Of a stretch of DNA of 64,000 nucleotides, positions 60,642 to 64,000 are shown piece by piece; position 1 is the stretch's first letter, and each line of letters starts with the position of its first letter. Location: NCBI GenBank assembly GCA_903932865.1, contig CAIZHQ010000014.1:228482-292481 (forward strand). Reading direction: 5' to 3'. A program made the position numbers and the translations under genes. Source of the stretch: an uncultured Burkholderiales bacterium. GTDB lineage: Bacteria > Pseudomonadota > Gammaproteobacteria > Burkholderiales > Burkholderiaceae_C. Under the pieces are notes generated by a model. It did not search any database. It was not told the DNA's origin and saw nothing but the letters and a program-made list of their open reading frames with translations.

Positions 60642-61649
60642 ATGACTGATCACTTCAAAACCTTAGCTGATTTGGATAAAGTAGATGCGGAATTTTTGTT
60701 GTGTATTTCAAAGGCTTCTGCTATTGATTTGCGCGATTTGCATAAGATTTTATCTATCGGTAGTTGCTATTATGTTGAATATCCGATGGATGATTTCGAC
60801 GACCCGGATATTAATGTCGGATACGATGAAAAGTATGAATGGTGTTACGATCGGCCAATACGAATTAATGGTTATGGAAGAGAGATTGACTATGAGATGG
60901 CTGAGATCGATGATTTAATAAGCATCGAAGTTAAAGATAGACGCCTTGTTAGTCTAATGATTGATCTTACCGATAATCGGATTAAGGATAAGGAAGGTTT
61001 TTTAAAGGCAGTTAATGGTGCATTACAGAAATTCGGTGATGATTTGGTGTTGGAAACGTTATGTTTTGGTGGGTTGTTTGGAAATCGCTCAGTACCTGAG
61101 CTGTGTATAAAGCTTCCTTATTTGAAGACTTTGATTATAAATATGGTTGAGTTTAAAAAAATAAAATTTATTTCAGCCCCTAGGCTTGAGTGTATAAAAA
61201 TAATTGATTCCGGTGAAAGTGTTTACGATTTATCCAGAATGTTATCCCTTAAATTGGTCTGTATTGGTGATCATAATGTAATAAAAATAATTTTGCCGGT
61301 TGCTAATTCAGTTGAGAAAATAATAATTGGGAAGGGCTGCGTGCCGACTGTTAGGGAGAGGAATAACGGTATTGGTGGTAGCCTTGTGGATTTGGTTTTA
61401 AATGTTGGATTTTCAGTTGAATATATTGTTCTTGCAGGATGTGGCATTTCAAAGATTGATCTTTCCGAATGCTCCAACTTGAAATATTTGAATTTAAGTA
61501 ACAATCCGATCAATAAATTGAACTTGGCCTGGGTTCCAGGTTTAGAGTATCTAAACTTGCAGGGTACCGGTATCCATAATGTGGACAGGCGGGGGTTATC
61601 CAAGCTAAAGCATGTTCTCGTTGATACCCGTGAGCCGGAGCCCAAATAG
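60642..61649 (+). CDS. AT-rich leucine-rich-repeat-like protein
   Basis: The 335-residue protein is encoded by distinctly AT-rich DNA, unlike its neighbours, so it was acquired separately. The N-terminal third is acidic (PMDDFDDPDINVGYDEKYEW). The C-terminal part has short leucine-rich repeats (VEYIVLAGCGISKIDLS, NLKYLNLSNNPINKLNL, LEYLNLQGTGIHNV). It starts 15 bases after the Mod-Res stop on the same strand, so it is probably cotranscribed. I recognise no enzymatic domain; a recognition or partner role is inference. Confidence 0.65.
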   Translation: MTDHFKTLADLDKVDAEFLLCISKASAIDLRDLHKILSIGSCYYVEYPMDDFDDPDINVGYDEKYEWCYDRPIRINGYGREIDYEMAEIDDLISIEVKDRRLVSLMIDLTDNRIKDKEGFLKAVNGALQKFGDDLVLETLCFGGLFGNRSVPELCIKLPYLKTLIINMVEFKKIKFISAPRLECIKIIDSGESVYDLSRMLSLKLVCIGDHNVIKIILPVANSVEKIIIGKGCVPTVRERNNGIGGSLVDLVLNVGFSVEYIVLAGCGISKIDLSECSNLKYLNLSNNPINKLNLAWVPGLEYLNLQGTGIHNVDRRGLSKLKHVLVDTREPEPK

Positions 61650-61660
61650 GTGATGAGGAC

Positions 61661-62005
61661 TCACTTTTTACGCATGAACCACAAGGCGCTGAAGCTCTGG
61701 GTTCCGGCAGACCAGTTTCGACGGCGTTCGTAGCCAAGCCGTCTCAATGCGATGCCCAGCTCTCCGGGATGGCACTTGCCGCGCCACTTGCCAGCCAACA
61801 TGTTGCGGATGGCAGGCAGGGAAAGCCCCTGGTTCTTGATCTCAGGGGGGATGGTTGTAAGCAGCTTCGCCAGGCGGTCCTCCAGTGGGGTAAGACGTTC
61901 GCTCCACTCAGCTGTTGCCTTGGCGTCGGCCAACATGTCTATTTGTGTTTGGGCCTCTGTGATTTCATCGCAGCGGGCACGAATGGTTTCCAAATACGAA
62001 GCCAT
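61661..62005 (-). CDS. Hypothetical element protein, coiled coil plus winged-helix-like C-terminus
   Basis: The ATG at 62005 has AGGAGAG just upstream and overlaps the stop of the primase-like gene (TAATG), so the two are translationally coupled. The 114-residue product has a helical N-terminal half (RARCDEITEAQTQIDMLADA) and a C-terminal segment, LPAIRNMLAGKWRGKCHPGEL then GIALRRLGYERRRNW, that looks like a small DNA-binding domain. Similar small genes follow phage-type primases, but no specific function is known to me. Confidence 0.65.
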   Translation of the reverse strand: MASYLETIRARCDEITEAQTQIDMLADAKATAEWSERLTPLEDRLAKLLTTIPPEIKNQGLSLPAIRNMLAGKWRGKCHPGELGIALRRLGYERRRNWSAGTQSFSALWFMRKK

Positions 62006-64000
62006 TAACTCTCTCCTGTGGTGATCCCAGCGGTGGTGGAGCGTCTGGTAGCTACGCATGGTGGTTGTGGTGGGTTTGGTGGGTTTGTTTCTTCTCCAGT
62101 AGGAAATGAAATCGTATGAATGGGTGCCACATCGGCTGACTGCGTTGAAATCAACCCACCAAACCCACCACAACCACCAACTTCGATTTCCTCATTTGGG
62201 GCGGCAGGCGTCCCCGCTACTCGCCAGTAGGACGTATTTGAACGTCCAGTTAGCATTTCGATTCGCATGCCATTTACTGCGACCCCACGTTTTTTTCGCA
62301 GATATTGCGCCAGAACCTTCGCACTGGGCATGCCGCGGCGGTCAAGCGCCACATCATGGATGGATGCATACATGTGGATTGAGAGGCAAACAGTTTTGGC
62401 CTCTACAGCAGTATTCCCGAAAGCTATGTACCAGTGATGCAGAAGCTCCCCCAAAGTTGCAGTCTCGGAATCTTGTGTGGCGGCAACCCTAAGCTGTTGA
62501 ATTGGGTCTGTGAGGCCAGCAACACCTTGCTGTCCGAGCCAGATCACGCATTGGCGCACCAGGTCATTCCAATCTTCGAAACTGGCAAGTCGCCCTCGTA
62601 CCACGCGTGGCATTCCCGCTCGGACAAAGCTCAAGAGTAGGCTCAAGGCTGCTGCTACTAGTTCTTGGCGGTTCTCGCGTACGTACTGAACGGGGTCAAG
62701 CGCAAAATTCCGCTGCCATACCGCTGCTGCATCCATCCGCGGGTCAATACGAACGATCAGAATTCGCCGGACTAAATCCCCGAGGGGATTGAGGTTGTTT
62801 CCCGTCAAGATAGTCAGTAGACGGTTGGGTGCTGTCATGAGCGCGTTTCCACCTAGAACACGGTCGTTCCATTGCGGGGTGGTTAAGAATCCGGCTAAAT
62901 TTGGTGACTGGATATTGCCTTCGACGTTATCCAGCAAGAGCACTTGCTTTGCACCCATGAGGGTTGACGTGATCTTTTTTCGAAGTTCGTCCTCATCACT
63001 CACTGCTGGCGTTACTTCGCTTTGGCCGCACGCCAAAATAGACAGGCATTCTGCAAGCTTTGTCTTTCCAGCTCCTGCCACAGGTGCGTCAAAGCCAATG
63101 GCTGGCGCGGTTGGCAGGGTGGGGCGGCACACTGCAGTTAGCAAACCCGCGACCATCGCTGAGCGAGACGCTCCGTTTTCGTATGGGAAGTCCTTGAATG
63201 GCAGCCACAGCTGCTCAAACGCATCGCCCAGCTCAGAGGGCGAAAGCGCTGAGATCTCTGGCCAAGAATCTACGCCTGATGCAAGCAGCAAAAGCTTGCT
63301 TTTTTCGTCATACCCGGGCTGATTGATCAATCGACCGTCAGGAGCCATGGTAGGTGCAGTAAGTACGCCATGAAGCTCGGCAAGTAATTTGTGCCCAGAG
63401 CTGGCGAGAGTCATGTGGGCAACACTATCAGGCAAGTCCACAATAGCATGATCGTCAGCGCTTTTGGGTTTACGGAGCTCAAACCAGGTGCCTGCGATTT
63501 GCTTGATGGCACTCGCGTTGAGCGGCCTGGCTTCACCGGTGCTCAGAATCTCGCACGCACTGCTAGCGCGGTTGTACACCCGGCCAGATCCGGCAAGTAG
63601 GATGGCGAGCTCATCTGCGCATTCGGCGCTACGCCCAGGGCGTATCAACAGTGTTGGCTTATACGTTTGCAGCATGTACCTCGCCCCCCCGTGTGCGTGG
63701 CTGTGTATGAACGGAAGGTAGCCATTGAGCAGACTGATATATCCCACGCGTGGGTCGTTCCGGTAAGTCGGATCCAGTGGATCTGCGCATCGAGTGCCGT
63801 GATAAGCCTGCGGATTTTCAAGCAACTCACAAACCGTTACCTTTTTACCCGTAGCAAGCTGGATTACAAAATCCGGCCCGAGTTCTGACTTTTCGAGTGC
63901 CAGTTCGATAGCTTTTTTTATGGTGGTGGCATCCCCCCCATGCGCAACCATCTCAATGGTTCGTTTCGCAACATATGCGTCCCTCGCCGCCGCGGCCACA
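62005..64000 (-). CDS. Primase/helicase-type ATPase of an integrative element (N-terminus outside window)
   Basis: At least 664 residues, open to the right edge. The ATPase core has Walker A PVAGAGKTKLAE, Walker B KQVLLLDNVEG and a conserved Arg segment LVRRILIVRID. The C-terminus has a winged-helix-like domain (AQYLRKKRGVAVNGMRIEML) and low-complexity glycine and proline runs. Proteins of this build are replication helicases or primases of phages, satellites and ICEs; the primase domain would be in the missing part. It ends in a TAATG overlap with the next gene. Confidence 0.75.
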   Translation of the reverse strand, partial: VAAAARDAYVAKRTIEMVAHGGDATTIKKAIELALEKSELGPDFVIQLATGKKVTVCELLENPQAYHGTRCADPLDPTYRNDPRVGYISLLNGYLPFIHSHAHGGARYMLQTYKPTLLIRPGRSAECADELAILLAGSGRVYNRASSACEILSTGEARPLNASAIKQIAGTWFELRKPKSADDHAIVDLPDSVAHMTLASSGHKLLAELHGVLTAPTMAPDGRLINQPGYDEKSKLLLLASGVDSWPEISALSPSELGDAFEQLWLPFKDFPYENGASRSAMVAGLLTAVCRPTLPTAPAIGFDAPVAGAGKTKLAECLSILACGQSEVTPAVSDEDELRKKITSTLMGAKQVLLLDNVEGNIQSPNLAGFLTTPQWNDRVLGGNALMTAPNRLLTILTGNNLNPLGDLVRRILIVRIDPRMDAAAVWQRNFALDPVQYVRENRQELVAAALSLLLSFVRAGMPRVVRGRLASFEDWNDLVRQCVIWLGQQGVAGLTDPIQQLRVAATQDSETATLGELLHHWYIAFGNTAVEAKTVCLSIHMYASIHDVALDRRGMPSAKVLAQYLRKKRGVAVNGMRIEMLTGRSNTSYWRVAGTPAAPNEEIEVGGCGGFGGLISTQSADVAPIHTISFPTGEETNPPNPPQPPCVATRRSTTAGITTGES
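62059..62179. repeat. 27-bp perfect inverted repeat inside the primase-like gene
   Basis: The arm at 62059-62085 is the exact reverse complement of 62153-62179, with 67 bases between. On the coding strand one arm encodes GGCGGFGG and the other NPPNPPQPP. It can form a strong hairpin in DNA or mRNA. Confidence 0.8.

Larger units (their letters stand above)
51070..64000. mobile_element. Probable integrative element inserted at tRNA-Val (left part only)
   Basis: Downstream of the tRNA the genome changes from housekeeping genes to repeats, an Xre-type repressor, unrecognised small proteins, a restriction-type defence operon with an AT-rich gene and a primase/helicase-like protein. This is the usual content of a tRNA-borne island or satellite. 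No integrase and no second att copy are visible, so the other end lies beyond the window. The exact left boundary inside the tRNA 3' end is assumed. Confidence 0.55.

Overview
The window looks like a piece of a betaproteobacterial chromosome, probably Burkholderiales and most likely Comamonadaceae. This is inferred from the moderately high G+C core, an RpoD with an Ala/Lys/Pro-rich N-terminal tail, an IPTL-CTERM surface protein, TctC- and TRAP-type uptake systems, and gentisate and PaaZ aromatic catabolism genes. No database search was possible; all names rest on motifs read by eye.

Region 1 (1-21128) is a dense catabolic district. It holds a Gfo/Idh/MocA oxidoreductase, two divergent shikimate-dehydrogenase-like proteins, two FAD-dependent enzymes of the fumarate reductase/3-ketosteroid dehydrogenase type, four SDRs (one frameshifted), a 3-hydroxyisobutyrate-dehydrogenase-like enzyme, a TctABC transporter, a DctPQM TRAP transporter, and AraC, MarR and TetR regulators. 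It ends with a 3-dehydroshikimate dehydratase split into a TIM-barrel gene and an HPPD-like gene. The most economical reading is import of hydroxylated alicyclic acids (quinate/shikimate-like), oxidation and desaturation of the ring, and dehydration to protocatechuate. The minus-strand operon 13030-6864 also carries an unannotated 35-codon membrane-peptide gene and an IclR remnant.

Region 2 (21140-26301) is a lipid A/cationic-peptide response cluster: PAP2 phosphatase, a PmrAB/QseBC-like two-component system, an EptA phosphoethanolamine transferase and DgkA. There is a PmrA-box-like direct repeat in front of the regulator and a weaker one in front of eptA. Region 3 (26547-35109) has a decayed GlmS-like glutaminase domain, a Crp-type regulator with a C-terminal PAS domain, an aldo/keto reductase, and a 7TMR-DISM kinase/response regulator pair. 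That pair is followed by a seven-bladed beta-propeller IPTL-CTERM surface protein; kinase and surface-protein genes share upstream sequence boxes.

Region 4 (35380-41743) is the 3-hydroxybenzoate to gentisate to fumarate plus pyruvate pathway on the minus strand. It is divergent from paaZ, with a palindrome in front of each. Region 5 (41833-50934) is housekeeping: rpoD, an EnvZ/OmpR-like pair, 3-hydroxybutyrate dehydrogenase, an alpha/beta hydrolase and RelA.

Region 6 (from the tRNA-Val at 50997 to the end) looks like the left part of an integrative element. It has tandem repeats beside the tRNA, a seven-copy TGAYAGTAG iteron-like array, a terminated structured segment, an Xre repressor with its operator, a zinc-finger protein, and a defence-like operon. 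That operon is a SNF2 helicase, an in-frame type III Mod-Res fusion of 1408 residues and an AT-rich leucine-rich-repeat protein. A primase/helicase-type ATPase gene runs off the right edge.
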